From Torreya grandis (lineage: Eukaryota > Streptophyta > Pinopsida > Cupressales > Taxaceae), in NCBI GenBank assembly GCA_037957365.1, contig JARHVA010001737.1, positions 2,229,001 through 2,293,000 on the forward strand: a stretch of DNA of 64,000 nucleotides. The letters are read 5' to 3'. The position numbers were made by a program, and so were the translations under genes. The notes beneath the pieces were generated by a model. It was not told where the DNA came from. It worked only from the letters and a program-made list of their open reading frames with translations, and made no database searches. This document shows positions 1 to 11,315 of this stretch, piece after piece. How positions within the stretch are numbered: the stretch's first letter is position 1; each line of letters starts with the position of its first letter.

Positions 1-329
1 GGACTAACAAACTGTTTAGGCACTTCTTCTGATGTAAGGCATTGAAACTTATTTTTCCATCCATGAATCACTTGGCTTGAATGAATGGTCAGATTGGGCA
101 ACCTGTTGTTTAGGTATTGGAATCATAGGAGGCATGTAATATAATTTTGGTTGGAAGTTTTTTCCATAAATTTTCTTTTAAGGAGATTGTTCTTGAGATA
201 TTTTCTTTGGTTGCCTAGAGTTGTCTGCCTCATATTTGTCTTTTGGATATTGCATAAAAGTGGTTGATTATAGATCTATAGAAAGACTAAGAAGGTGTTT
301 AGTATCTTCTTCTGAAGAAGGATCTTCTT
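1..329 (-). pseudogene. Linker downstream of the coat-like region, truncated by window edge
   Basis: Continuation of the left unit beyond the zinc knuckle. It starts with an acidic Glu/Ser stretch (EEDPSSEED, about 290-325) and then a Lys/Pro-rich stretch with stops. In caulimovirid polyproteins this position lies between the coat protein and the protease. No protease motif is reached before the window ends. Confidence 0.35.
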
Positions 330-1918
330 CTAGAATTGGTTCAAAGACATTGTCTTGCTGATATAAATTAATAACTTTTTCAATAACATCCCACCATGTT
401 GTTGTAGTAGTAGAGTAAACAAATTTAACAACCTTTTTTTTGCATGTACATTGAGGGGAAATACAACTAGGTTTATTTCAAAACTAACATTTAATTTCTC
501 TTGTGGAAGGTCATGGGGTTTGTCAATGATGTAGATAAGTATTTCTTTGAGCAGGAGTATGTCTAGAAAGGAAAAACCTTCTTTGGAGTAAGATTCTGTT
601 GTTGGATCTTTTATGTTTTTTGATATATGGTTTGCAACCATAGGGTGTTGTTTCAAGAAACTGTATTGTAGCTTTAATGGCACTTTATTTTTAAAATTTT
701 TGTATGGATTTATTTTAGGAAATAAGTAGCATTATTTTTTGTCTAGCAAATTTAATTACGTCAGTTTAAGTCATAACATATAAATTGAGTCCCTTAAGCT
801 CAATATGTGAAATAAATCTATCAATCAAATCATAAGGTAGTGATTCTAGATAATGCAAATTTATGGAATTTGAGTTATGGGAATGTTTTTCAAAGGCCAT
901 GTTTTGATAGTGGATAATATAGGGCTCAAACTAAGAAAGGTCACAGATTTTCATCTTTGCTAACCATTTGTTTGACTCAATTTATTTTTGCCTTGAGGAT
1001 GAACAAATTCATTGATAATCAATTGATATAAGAAAACTATAAGATCAAGTTGTGATAAAACCCTAGACTCATGGAATTTAGGTTTCATTAAATTCCACCA
1101 TTGTAAAACAATTCCCCAAAAATATTTATCTACAAATATTGAATTAGATCTTCCATCAAAAGTGGTAGCATTTCCAAGAGTCTTCATGGTATTAGACCAA
1201 GTGGTTATTTCATTGAGGGGATTAAATATGCCATCAATATTTAGGTACCATGGGTTCATGGTATATTGGATCTTATCATCATGGTTAATGATGGAAAAGG
1301 GGAATTAGTCTTAATATATTTGGATTTGAATCTAGTTTCCTTTTAAGAATCATCAAGCAAAAAGGTGGTTCCAAAGTCAATAGATATAGGTTATAAAGAA
1401 GAATTAGAAATTTCCTAGAGGTTTTCTTGTTTTTTTTCTATTTGATTTTTTTCCCATAAATTCTAGCTAAGAAAAACTATTTTATAATGAGGATAGTTTA
1501 TCATCAAAGTGATCCAATTTATCCTTGATTGAGTGGAGCATATTAAGGAAATAATCTATGGTTTTGTGGATAAGTTCAACTGACTCATGGATTTGTGGGA
1601 TAAAGACATCAGATTTATGGATAACTTGGACATGGGTATCTATTATACCAAGATTATGACTATTTTGAGAGATGGATTTACTTACTAATTTTACTTATCT
1701 TGAAAAAAAAGTAAGATTACTAGTTGTTTCACTTACAATATTATTGACAAATTGCATAGCTGAATTAGTATGGATAAGCAATTGTCTATGGTTTTGGACA
1801 TCTTTGCACAGGTCATCAAAGTTTTTTTGAAAATGGGATTTATATCTAGAAATATAATTTTGGTGCTTATTTTCTCCTGATGGTTCACTTTCAGAAGGAT
1901 TAGAGGGTTGGAAAGCAT
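330..1918 (-). pseudogene. Coat/gag-like polyprotein fragment with coiled coil and CCHC remnant
   Basis: Read on the minus strand with frameshifts and stops. From 1918 to about 1500 the translation is heptad-rich, with repeated Ile/Leu/His positions suggesting a coiled coil. From 1259 to 960 comes a Trp-rich block ending in a double-Trp motif. A segment near 780-950 has the Leu-Pro-Tyr-Asp element seen in coat/gag proteins. A basic stretch (KPYIKKHKRS, near 620-640) follows, then a decayed zinc knuckle at 489-448: the first and last Cys remain, the second Cys is a stop and the His is a Cys. Known: capsid proteins of plant pararetroviruses have this order. Inferred: nonfunctional capsid remnant. 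A Ty3-type gag is the alternative. Confidence 0.5.
448..489 (-). other. Decayed CCHC zinc knuckle
   Basis: Minus-strand codons read K-C-stop-F-stop-N-K-P-S-C-I-S-P-Q-C. The spacing fits C-x2-C-x4-H-x4-C with the second Cys replaced by TGA and His by Cys. It lies just downstream of a basic region, as expected for a nucleic-acid-binding capsid C-terminus. Confidence 0.5.
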
Positions 1919-2069
1919 ATGAAAAATAAGAGACTAGTCCCTCTACTTGTTTATAACATCCTTTCTGTGGTGGCTATCTACCTCCTCTATAAAAATTTGT
2001 TCCATTTTCCTTGTATATTTATAAAGTATTTTCTCTAGGTAATGATGAGATGATAAAAGGTAGTATATT

Positions 2070-2417
2070 TTACATACCTCAATTTTTTTTCTTGAGATGA
2101 TATCTTGACTGTAAATTTTTACTAATTTTTAGAAATCTATGATTGTTTTTCTTTATAGAGTAATGAGGTATACAGGTCCATTGAGGGTGTCCACTATGTT
2201 CCAGCAAACAATAGAGGTTTGTAAAGATAATAAAATTTCATAAAAAATGTTCTTAAGCTTTGAGAGGAGTTCAATAGACAAAAATAATCAAGTTATTCAT
2301 AGTGAGTAATAACTTTGACATGGTACAAGAAATTTATAGATTTACATATTTTTTTGTAAACTAAATGACTTATGACATCCACCATATTTCTTGTAAGCCC
2401 ATAGCTCTAATACCACT
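2070..2417 (-). repeat. Pararetrovirus leader repeat, left copy, with primer-binding site
   Basis: Direct-repeat partner of 7530-7857. On the minus strand it begins with a tRNA-Met-type primer site (TGGTATTAGAGC, plus positions 2404-2415), one base from the usual TGGTATCAGAGC. The following ~250 bp match the right copy closely, including a stretch encoding DxW-TPS-DLYTSL; similarity then fades. A primer site at the start of each unit fits a circular pararetroviral genome integrated in tandem. Confidence 0.55.
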
Positions 2418-2428
2418 TATACTGACTT

Positions 2429-2608
2429 CTTCAGGACCTTAGTTATATTCTTAAGAAAAACTAGTGGTAGAGGCTATTGGCAAAATGGATTTAAGACCTT
2501 AGTCAGCTTCTTAATACAAACCAATGGTAAACACTGTAGGCCAAATGGCTTCAAGACCTTAGTCAGTTTCTTAAGACAAACTAGTGGTGAAGGCTATTGG
2601 CTGAATGG
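2429..2608 (-). repeat. Three 60-bp tandem repeats upstream of the primer site
   Basis: Three adjacent 60-bp units (2429-2488, 2489-2548, 2549-2608), each containing AAGACCTTAG or a one-base variant and ending near AATGG. GACCTT recurs at 2435, 2495 and 2555, an exact 60-bp period. On the minus strand they lie just upstream of the primer site, where a pararetrovirus promoter or leader would be. No counterpart survives next to the right copy, where telomere-like DNA starts instead. Confidence 0.8.
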
Positions 2609-5289
2609 CTAAGAGTTATTATATTTTTAAATTAGAATATTAAAAGGAAAATATTATAAAATTGAAGCATAAATTTGGTTTTTGATCCTCAAGATCATAC
2701 TAGATGTGAGAGAAGAGCATACACCAAGAATTTGATTACCTTAGGCAAACTAGGACACACTAAGACACACTAACACTAGTAGAACCTACTTATGCTTATA
2801 AATGAGCTATATTTTTAATTTTATAGAGGAAGGAATATTGGATAAGAAGGTAAAATATAATATTTACCAAAAACCTAAGTCACTGATTATCCAACTTTAT
2901 ATATAAAGAAATATAATTGTGGGGTCTTGATGGAATCTCTGCCATCAGGGTCTACCATAAAGTTCTTTTTAAATAATTAAACATAATGTAAAATTATTCG
3001 TGTCCATTTTATAAATCAAGTGATAGAGGAATCTTATGGGCATAGATGATAAAGATCATGTCAAATAAAAAATTATATTTGTTATTGTAGTTGGATTCTA
3101 TGGCTTTGTCACATTAGGCTTGTGCATAGATAAAACTAATTTATCCAGAGTCTTCAGATATTAGGAAGCTTACAGTCTAAATCATAGCTCCCATCTTCAC
3201 TATTAGACATAGGTGGACTATTATCAACTTGATTCTTTATCCAATTTTATTCAAGATAGTCTGGAATGAGCAAAATTTATTGAATATCATCTTCTTCAAA
3301 TAGTCCTCAACAATGTCATGGAAGTAATATTCATAGCGGTGCTAGATTTTCTTACTTTTATCAAAATTTTCTAAAATATCACACCCTATATATTTGAAAA
3401 TTAAACAAATGTTATAATATCCTAGATAAAAACATAAATACATAATATCATAGAACAAACTATAAAGCTTATCATAACCTTTAGATAGAGGGTTGTGTAC
3501 CAAAAGTAAAACCTTCAACCATGGAGGCATCATCTTGTAAAGTTATATAAGAAATTATTTAAAACAAGATGTGGTTATTTTAGTGAAGGGTTTAATAAAT
3601 GTATGAGTCCCCATAGATAAATTTGTTTCTCTATAATTTCTTGCTAGTTCATGGAGCATTCTAAAAGCTGTGTAGTCAAAATGAAAATTGAGCACATAGA
3701 GAGTATCATTATTTATCTAGATATTTATATTATACCAGTTATTTGGAATACTTAGCACCTAAAAAACAAGATTTTAATAATATTAAGATAAAATTTTATC
3801 TATCATTTATGGTAAAAGATGTTTTTTGATACTTTATAGAAAACCTTTAGGAAGCCATACGTATTTAGTTTGATTTTGTTCAATATTTGAAGGCATAGTC
3901 TGCTTGTATTTTACAAATGATGTAGGGATAATCCTTTTACTTCTTGATATTTCTCATATTCTTGAGGTAATTTTTATATTTCTTTTTCTATGAGGATAGT
4001 GTCATCTGATGTCCTTTTATAATTGAATTCGTTCTTGTCGCAGGACATAAGAAGTACAATTAATGCATTTATACCTTGAAAAGAAATGACAATAGAAAAG
4101 ACATAAAGTAGAATGTATTGGTAATGATTTATTGGCATCCACCTTGATTGTAATAATAAATCTGAGGAAAAGAGTGATTATTTTGCACTAGAATGGATAG
4201 ATTTGGGCTGTATTTATCAAACCAACTAGTGAGTGTCGATCAATAGGTTGGAGTGTTTTGGGGTAGCACCACTCAAACTATGTGAGAAGTATCATTTATT
4301 TGATGAATGGTTTTAAGGTTGTAACCATTAAACCATATGGTGATCTAACCATAAAACAAATCATTTTATGGGAAAACTATTAAACCATGATCCTTCACTA
4401 TTATTCTCCACTATATTATGAGTCTGGTGATGGAAGATTATTTTACACATAATAGATTGGCCATTGGGAAATTCTTTGGACCACAGTACCATTAATTACA
4501 TTGTCATAGTCATGCCATCCAAAAATATGAGCCTTTTTAAATCTTGAATTATGATTTGGATATAATAATTATGGAGGGCCATTGGATGTGTTGGTAGTTA
4601 TAAAACTCTACTTGTGGTAGCCTATAAAATTCTTCATCAATTAGATAATCAGACATATATCAAATAATTAATCTTAAAAATCTATTATGGATTCTATTAA
4701 GGAATTTGGCTACTTCTGGGTGTAGATTAACTCCATTGTTAGAATGATTTTTAAACCATGATATGGGAATACATATTTTATTTACCATTCCAATCTATAT
4801 TAATTTTAGAATTCTTTCCATCCCTTTTATAGACTAGTTTTATCTAGATAGTTTATGAATGAATATATCAATAGAGTATCTTCCATCTACTTCTAGAGTG
4901 ATTGTTATTCTTCAATATCTAGAGCAATTTGGAGATTAAAATTATATTTGTTCCTGATATTTCTAATGATTTTTTGATATATTTTGTCTTTGATATCTTA
5001 TATCCATCTATTAGCATACCACGACTCTACCAATAGTTTTATAATACTGTCAAGCAACTGACTCCAATTACAATATTTTTTAGAGGAGGAGAATTATAAC
5101 TTGTTAATCCTATTCTTTGTCTTTTATCATAGGATTGTGAGGAATATCATCTAATCATAGCCACACTATTGATTCCTATAATTTGTGAAAGGAATCTAAA
5201 AAGGTAAAATCCTAGTGGTATTCTAGATACATATTATAACTAGCTCTTATAATCAAATATGAAACTTGTAGCATAAATAGTGTAAGATT
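2609..5289 (-). pseudogene. Degenerate 3' part of right pararetrovirus-like unit
   Basis: The minus-strand translation is broken into fragments. Recognisable protein-like stretches lie at about 4720-4800 (a block with WFKNHSNNGVNLHPEV), 4500-4560 (FGWHDYDN...RISQWPIYY) and 3340-3700 (HELARNYREINL). By position this should hold polymerase-region sequence, but I saw no YxDD or RNase H motif, so the domain identity is open. Confidence 0.3.
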
Positions 5290-5545
5290 GTAGGGAATCA
5301 AAAAATGGGATGCCAAGACTGATATAGTAACAACTATTTTCAATTTATATAAAATGTATATTTACATTATGGTGTCCAATAGAAAATGGAACATTTAAAT
5401 CTTGAAATTTTGGACATATATATAAATATTTATAATACATATGGGAAAAGGATTTGGAGTATGGGTCCAATTTTGAATAATACAAGGGTGAGAAAAATTG
5501 GCATCATATCCTGAATCAACTAAAGTAGTGTTTTTACAAAATTTT
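5290..5545 (-). pseudogene. Possible retroviral-type aspartic protease remnant
   Basis: The minus-strand reading gives TTLVDSGYDANF at about 5495-5530, resembling the D-S/T-G active site with its hydrophobic lead-in. About 75 residues later comes YYISLGIPFFDSL, like the C-terminal I-L-G-x-x-F-L element of retropepsins. A frame change separates it from the ORF upstream (5783-5520). It lies 2.3 kb downstream of the primer site. The match rests on two short motifs; a coincidental match in a movement or coat region cannot be excluded. Confidence 0.35.
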
Positions 5546-6784
5546 CTTCCATCAAAGAATTTAAAAAAAAATGGATGGGAGAATGCTTTAGGGTTAAATT
5601 GTAGATTTGTTCCTTATCATACTCTCTATCTAGCATGAAATTAATTATAAAAGGATGGATGGAGTTTATTTGAGCAAGAAAACCTGGTAGTCTACTCATA
5701 AGATTATCAAGATCATCTAGATAATGATTGAATATTTTTAATTTACATGGAATGATTGTCCATTTGGTGTTTCTTCCATTCACAATAATAGCTTTTATAT
5801 CAAATTCAAGTTATACAATTATTACATTTATGTATAAATGGGTTATAAAAATTGACTTCTATGTTTCAATAGTAGGTGAATAATTTTGTGGATCATACAA
5901 CTTATGAAACAATATAGCCCACCATAGAGATATATGAGACAACCAACTTTGTTCACACCACAACCTGACATGTTTGACTATTTTAGAGCTTATCAACCAA
6001 TAGATATGGTATAAATCTTGTTAATTCATATGAGGGCTAATGATCCTGATTTCTTAGGGATTTTGGTAGACTTCAAAACATGGATGGTGAGTATGATGTA
6101 GTAATTCATTATCAATAAAAATTGTAGGAGTAGAGCCAAAATTGGAAAAACACAAAGTATTATAGTATTATTATAAAATCCATGGGAGAATTTTGGACTA
6201 TATCCCAAAAGAGATATTTTTCCATAGTAATTCTATTTCTTGATTATTTTCAGAAGGTTTACTCATTTCTGATTGTGGCTCTAGAATTACTTCTTATGGT
6301 ATTATAAATTTAGGTTGCTTCTTAATTATTTATTCATTCCTTTTATTATTATAGATTGGCTTCTCTTGTTTTTATAGACAATCTAATGCATCATTAAGAT
6401 ATTTTATATCTTAAAATACATTATCATTACCATGATTGGTAAGGATGAAACTTTTGGGATTACTTGTGAACAATGTAAATTTCAAGTGTCATAAAGGCAC
6501 AAATTCTAGCTCTGGTCATTGATTAGCATTATTTTATTCTAGTTCAACAAACACATCCCCTTTTCTTAGGTTTATATGGTAAGATGCTAAGCTAGGTTTA
6601 GGAGGATGTAATGATGAATAAAAATCAGAGCTTTGGGATAAAGAGCAAGGAAGGATATTGATACTTTGTCCATTAGTATTCTATATTTTTTACTCTTTAT
6701 TATTAAGATTTGGGGTAATATTTTAAATCCACTCTAGCTTCTATTTAGATGGAATTTATATTTCATTTACCAAGCCTTCCTATA
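5546..6784 (-). pseudogene. Linker between movement-protein-like core and protease-like motif
   Basis: Minus-strand fragments with low-complexity Ser/Pro/Leu stretches (about 6500-6700) and an ORF fragment at 5783-5520. There is no zinc knuckle and no coat motif matching the left unit, so the coat region may be deleted here. No other feature seen. Confidence 0.25.
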
Positions 6785-7450
6785 TTTTTACTAGACCACT
6801 CAGTCTTCTAGCATAGGTAAGATTTTATATTATTTTAGGATTGTTAGTGTTTGTCATACTATACATGACATGAATATTAACAGAGGCATATTGGAAGGGT
6901 CTAAACATATTTAGGCCATAGATTGATGAAAATAAACCCTAATAGTCTAAATATCCATGCCTAACTTCCTTGCATCCTTTGTCTCTAACTTATACTATCA
7001 TATTAAGATAATATTCATAACATATTTATCCTTCATTTAATTGGAATATATAAGATAATTAACATGCATGATGAAAATTTACTTGTCTTATATCATAGAG
7101 GGATACATAAGATACATGTTTTATATTTACAAGGATTTGAGGTTTTAGGAAGACTCTAATCAAGGCAAAATGGACAAACTAGACATATTCATGGCTTTTG
7201 ATGTATTCTATTTCATGTTCAGGTAGTAAGGGAAGAATATGGGTCTGATTAGTTTTTCCTAGTTTATAAACAAGACCCAATTTTGTAGGTTTGATCCCAA
7301 GTTTAAAAAAAGACTTAAAAGTAGATTTATACATAATCTTGCCTAAGATATTATTATTGTGAAGCTATGATTTATTATAAAATTTTGAAGGTTTTAAGGA
7401 AGGAGTAGTATAATTTGTGATAGTACCTTCAAGAGATATTCTTTAATTTC
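6785..7450 (-). pseudogene. 30K-type movement-protein-like core
   Basis: The minus-strand translation is nearly continuous across two frames. An early part carries IKSHEYV and LKPQILVN, followed by VSYVSLYDIR (about 7080-7115). A later part (6959-6785) carries NMFRPFQY and NIHVMYSMT. Spacing and composition (an Ile/Val beta-rich core with a central Asp-Arg and a later Arg-Pro-Phe/Tyr block) resemble the 30K movement proteins of plant pararetroviruses, which bind nucleic acid and modify plasmodesmata. It is the first coding block downstream of the right primer site, the usual place in caulimovirids. Stops and at least one frameshift make it inactive. Confidence 0.5.
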
Positions 7451-7529
7451 TATCTATGTTGTAGATGTCAAGCTTTTTCCTTGGTCAAATTTACTTTGTG
7501 TTCGGTCTCTCATCGACATCTCATAATAT

Positions 7530-7857
7530 CCTTCTACTTTTGATTTATTGAGGATGTCATATCCTGGGTGAGTATCTTATTCTTTTTGGAATTTTGCCAT
7601 TGCTTTTCTTCACAAAATAATGAGGTATATAGGTCTATTGAGGGTGTCCACTCTGTGAGATCCAACAAACAATAGAGATTTGTAAAGATAAAAAATGTCA
7701 TAAAAAGGGTGCTCAAGCCTCAAGAGGAATTCAATAGATAATAATAATCAAGTTATTCATAGTGAGTACTAACTTTAAAATAGTAACATGAAATTTTTAG
7801 ATTTACAAATGTGTTTGTAAACTATATGACTTATTTGCAAGTGCATAGATCTAACAT
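7530..7857 (-). repeat. Pararetrovirus leader repeat, right copy, abutting telomere-like DNA
   Basis: Partner of 2070-2417 in the same orientation. The primer site at its right end (about 7845-7857) is degenerate but alignable to the left copy. Immediately to the right the sequence changes to CCCTAAA-like repeats, so the viral homology ends at the primer site. Confidence 0.55.
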
Positions 7858-9026
7858 TGAAATTAACCCATAAATTGAAAAAAATCCTAATCTCCAAACC
7901 CTAAACCCAAAACCCCAAAATCTAAGTCCTATAAAATAAATCGTAAACCCTAAACGATGAATCATAATCCCCAACCCCAAACCCCATATCCTAAAACTTA
8001 AAACATAAAATCTAAACTATAAGCCTTAAATTCTAATCCCTAAGCCATACAAATAAAACTTGAACCTTAAACCCTAATCCCTAAACTATGAACCTTAAAC
8101 CATCAACCCTAAACTCTAAACCCTATATCTTAAACACTAAACCCTAAAACCTAAACCCCAAACCCCAAACCCTAAATCTTGAACCATAAACCATAAAATA
8201 TACATGTTTAAATGAAAATCCAAACCATAAATACTAAACCCAAACCCTAAGTGTTATACCCAAAACCCTAAAACCTAAATCCTTAATAATAAACCCAAAA
8301 CACTAAAACTAAAACCCAAAACTATAAACCTTAAACCCTAAACCCTAAACTATAAATCCCATACCTAAAACTTAAACCTTAAACACTAAACACTAACCTC
8401 AAACCCTAATCCATAAAATCTAAACCCTAAACCATAAGCCTCAAACCCTTAACACTAAACCCTAAACCTCAAACCCAAAACCCTAGACCCTAAACCCTAA
8501 AACTCTAAATTGTAAACCCTAAATCATAAACCCAAAACACTAAACCCTAACATTAAACCCAAAACCTTAAACATTAAATAATAAATATTAAACCCCAAAC
8601 CCCAAACCCCAAGCCCTAAATAATAAACACTAAACCTAAACCTTGAACACTAAACCCTAAACCCCAAACCCTAAACATTAAATGATAAACCTCAAACTTT
8701 AAGCCCTAAACACTAAACCCTAAATAATAAAAATTAAACCTTAAACCCTAAACCCTAAATTTCAAACTCAAAACCTCAAGCCAAAAATCATAAAATCACA
8801 AACCCTAAATTCTTAACCTTAAACCCAAAATCATAAACCCTTAACCCAAAATTATAAACCCCAAAGCTCAAACTCTAAACATTAAAACCTAATATCAAAA
8901 TATTAAACCTTAAATCATAATTTATAAACCCAAAATCATGAATAATAAACCATAAATTATAAACACTAAGCCCTATACCCCAAAAAATAAACCCCAAACC
9001 TTAAACACTAAACCCCAAACCATAAA
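7858..9026. repeat. Degenerate plant telomere-like array, part 1
   Basis: More than 1.1 kb dominated by variants of CCCTAAA (AAACCCTAAACC, CCATAAA, CCCCAAA, CCTTAAA) on the plus strand. The plant telomere repeat is TTTAGGG, so the G-rich strand is minus. Perfect repeats are short and interrupted, so this is an old interstitial array, not a functional chromosome end. It continues after element A at 11714. Confidence 0.85.
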
Positions 9027-9409
9027 TGCTATGTACCTAGGGATATTCTATATTAATGTATATGGGTTGATGGAGATGCCAACATGTGGCACACATCCCC
9101 TTAGTTTGTTATATGGGTACAATATATTAGGATAATGGATTAAATTATGAAATTAGTACATTGGGTAATGGTCGGCCTACATTGGGATTAGGAGGTTACG
9201 TATCCATGGGTTAGATAGATGTCTATGTATAGGAGATGATTATCATGGTAAAGATATCAAGTAAACATTGAGTCTTCTATTGTAAGAGGATATTGGAGGT
9301 TGTCCCCTTGAAAATAAATTATGGAGTTATTCCTTCCTAAAGGAGTATTATATGATGTTTCCCTACCTTAAGGGTATTTATGCATATATTAAATATTTGA
9401 ATCATATCA
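9027..9409 (+). repeat. Element A 5' LTR
   Basis: 383 bp, starting TGCTATGTACC and ending ATATCA. A TATA-like CTATGTATAG lies at 9223-9232; the 3' copy has the better CTATATATAG. Confidence 0.88.
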
Positions 9410-9411
9410 AG

Positions 9412-9423
9412 TGGTATCAGAGC
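9412..9423 (+). other. Element A primer-binding site
   Basis: TGGTATCAGAGC, complementary to the 3' end of plant initiator tRNA-Met, two bases after the LTR end. Confidence 0.9.
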
Positions 9424-9539
9424 TTTGATTTGGGCAATTTGTGTGGAGCGAAACCCTAGTTTTTTTATATCATCAATATATTTTTATTTGTTGTGACTTT
9501 TTCCACAATTGTTTTTTTGGATATGGATAATAGTTTAAA

Positions 9540-9900
9540 TAAGTCACAGTAAAAAAATTGATGCTTTTTGATTAGTTTTGAGGGAGTTATTGCTATTTTA
9601 GGGTTTATACTAATTTCACTATATCTTCAGAAATATAGGGAAATTTTATTCTAAATTTTTATTGAAGATGTAATAAGATATAAGAGAATCACAGTAAAAA
9701 TTTCATAATTTTTTAAGTTGTTTTGAGTGATTTTTTTTCAATTTTATGTTTTTTCATATATTCAATCTATAGGTCAAAATTTGTTTTGACTGAGGTTCCA
9801 ATATAATAAGAGGACACTACAGTAAAAATTTGGGACTTTTTGGATCAGTTTTGTATGAGTTATTGACATTTTAGGTTTTCATGAACCCTAATTTTTTTTG
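9540..9900 (+). repeat. Element A leader with recurring ACAGTAAAAA blocks
   Basis: ACAGTAAAAA recurs at about 9546, 9691 and 9819 (spacing 145 and 128 bp). The first and third are each followed by a T-rich tract, GATCAGTTTTG-like sequence and a GAGTTATTG element. This looks like three diverged tandem repeats in the untranslated leader. No ORF here. Confidence 0.5.
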
Positions 9901-9926
9901 TGGATCATGAAGTTGTAAAAATTTTT

Positions 9927-11315
9927 AGGGGAAGATGATGTTGATGCTAGAGAATAGTGGATCATTTTTAAGGAGAATAATACTAAGGAAATTTTATGGA
10001 AAATAGATTTATCTCTTTCTTTGTCTACGTCTGCGCAACATTGGTGGTTTAGTCAATTGAGCTTTACACAAAAGTATTCTTCATGGCAAGCAATGGAACA
10101 AACCTTCCTAGATCGATGGGATATAAAAGAAAAAGAGGATGTAGAAGAAGAATAAAATAATGATGACAAAGAAGAAGAAGAAGAAGAAGAAGAAGAAGAA
10201 GAAGAAGAAGAAGAAGAAGAAGAAGAAGAAGAAGAGAAGGGTTCAAATAATTTGGCTCCAAAGAAATCTGAGTCAATTTTTCAATTTCATGGATGCATTC
10301 AAAAGAATAAGGTGGTTGTGTCCATAAACCCTACCAGTAAGTATAACTTTATTAACATGAATGTGGCCAAGCATCTACATGTTTAAGTAAATAATATCAA
10401 GGAGGTTCAAGTAGATGGTAAAAATATTTCAATGTTTGAATATTTGAAGCTCATTATGGAAAAATATGTTTTGCATTTAAATTTTTATGCTTTAGATATG
10501 GATGATGTGGATATAGTTCTTGGATATTCATGGTTAGAGAATTTGGGAACAATGAATATTAATTTTTAGAAAAAGTTCATGAAGTTTTGGTATAGGAAAA
10601 AGAAGATCACTTTACAAGATATCATAGTGAAAAAGGCACCAATAACAATCTAGGTAGATCATGAGGATGAGAGTGAAATAGGTGATGAAGAGCATGATGA
10701 AGATTCAAATGATATAGATAAAGAAACACTACAACTAGAAATAAATACTTCATATACTAAAGAGACAAAGAAGGAAAAGGTGGAAGAAGTAGAAGCAAAG
10801 GAGGATAAGGTCAAAATATTGGAAAAAGTTGAGGTATATAGACACCCACATCATCATGAGAGGAAAAAATCATGGAACCAGGTGAGGAAGTGTCATAACA
10901 ACAATCATTTTGTCTATACAAGAAATAAAATTTCCAATAATTATGTATATGCATGGAATCCAAATAAAAAATACTATCACACATGGAATGAATGGGGAAA
11001 TCACTATGATTATGCATGGAAGAATAAGTACTATGGTCATGGTTGGAATCAGAGTAGTGTAGCAAAATATGGTACATGGAATAAAAAGAGGAATAATTAT
11101 GCTTGGACACCAAAGTAGTATAATTATGATCATTGATGAAATCAAAGGAGCACAACGGAATTTAGAAACAAGCTTGGAGAGCTATCACCTGCCAAGATCA
11201 CATATAGATGGCTAGATGATCGAGATTGGAGACAAGTGTGCAATGATTTGAAGCACACTCATTATTTGGATTCTTCCTATGTTTAAAGGATGAAAAATGT
11301 CAAGGAGGAAAGTAA
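9927..11315 (+). pseudogene. Element A gag-protease-like protein with Trp-Asn repeat tail
   Basis: One plus-strand frame runs the whole way, broken only by point stops (near 9957, 10153, 10384, 10567, 10649, 11116, 11137, 11284). In order: a gag-like part with double Trp and SSWQAMEQTFLDRW (about 10040-10120, like Ty3 gag); a Glu run from a GAA microsatellite; a protease-like fold whose catalytic D-S/T-G is replaced by N-P-T-S (near 10330) but which keeps DVDIVLGYSWLENLG (about 10505-10550); a Lys/Glu-rich linker; and a His/Asn/Tyr/Trp-rich tail (10850-11150) with about eight x-W-N/K motifs. No zinc knuckle is seen; the tail may replace it as nucleic-acid-binding part (inference). No canonical start is certain. 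Confidence 0.75.
10171..10235 (+). repeat. (GAA)n microsatellite inside coding frame
   Basis: About 21 GAA triplets, in frame with the element A protein, encoding a poly-Glu run. The antisense poly-Leu reading is an artefact. Confidence 0.95.

Larger units (their letters stand above)
1..7857 (-). mobile_element. Endogenous pararetrovirus-like insertion, two partial tandem units (minus strand)
   Basis: Minus-strand block with two related starts. A ~330-bp stretch downstream of a tRNA-Met-type primer site occurs twice (2070-2417 and 7530-7857), 5.4 kb apart in the same orientation. The right unit shows a 30K-type movement-protein core (7450-6785) and a possible aspartic protease (5545-5290). 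The left unit shows a coiled coil, coat/gag-like region and zinc knuckle (1918-330) and runs off the window. No LTRs or integrase were found. This layout (primer site, movement protein, coat protein with basic stretch and CCHC knuckle, tandem copies) is known for integrated Caulimoviridae. All frames are broken; the copies are ancient and inert. No reverse transcriptase was recognised. Alternative: a rearranged Ty3-like element. Confidence 0.55.

Noticed and set aside
7858..9026. Regular short repeats resembling a CRISPR-like or functional telomere
   Set aside because: No spacer structure, repeats are 7-bp telomere variants, and the array is interrupted and internal.
10064..10276. Minus-strand ORF with a long Leu run
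   Set aside because: It is the antisense reading of the GAA microsatellite inside the element A coding frame.
10811..11155. Two minus-strand ORFs of 91 and 114 residues
   Set aside because: Antisense shadows of the Trp-Asn repeat tail; the plus frame is continuous with gag/protease-like text.
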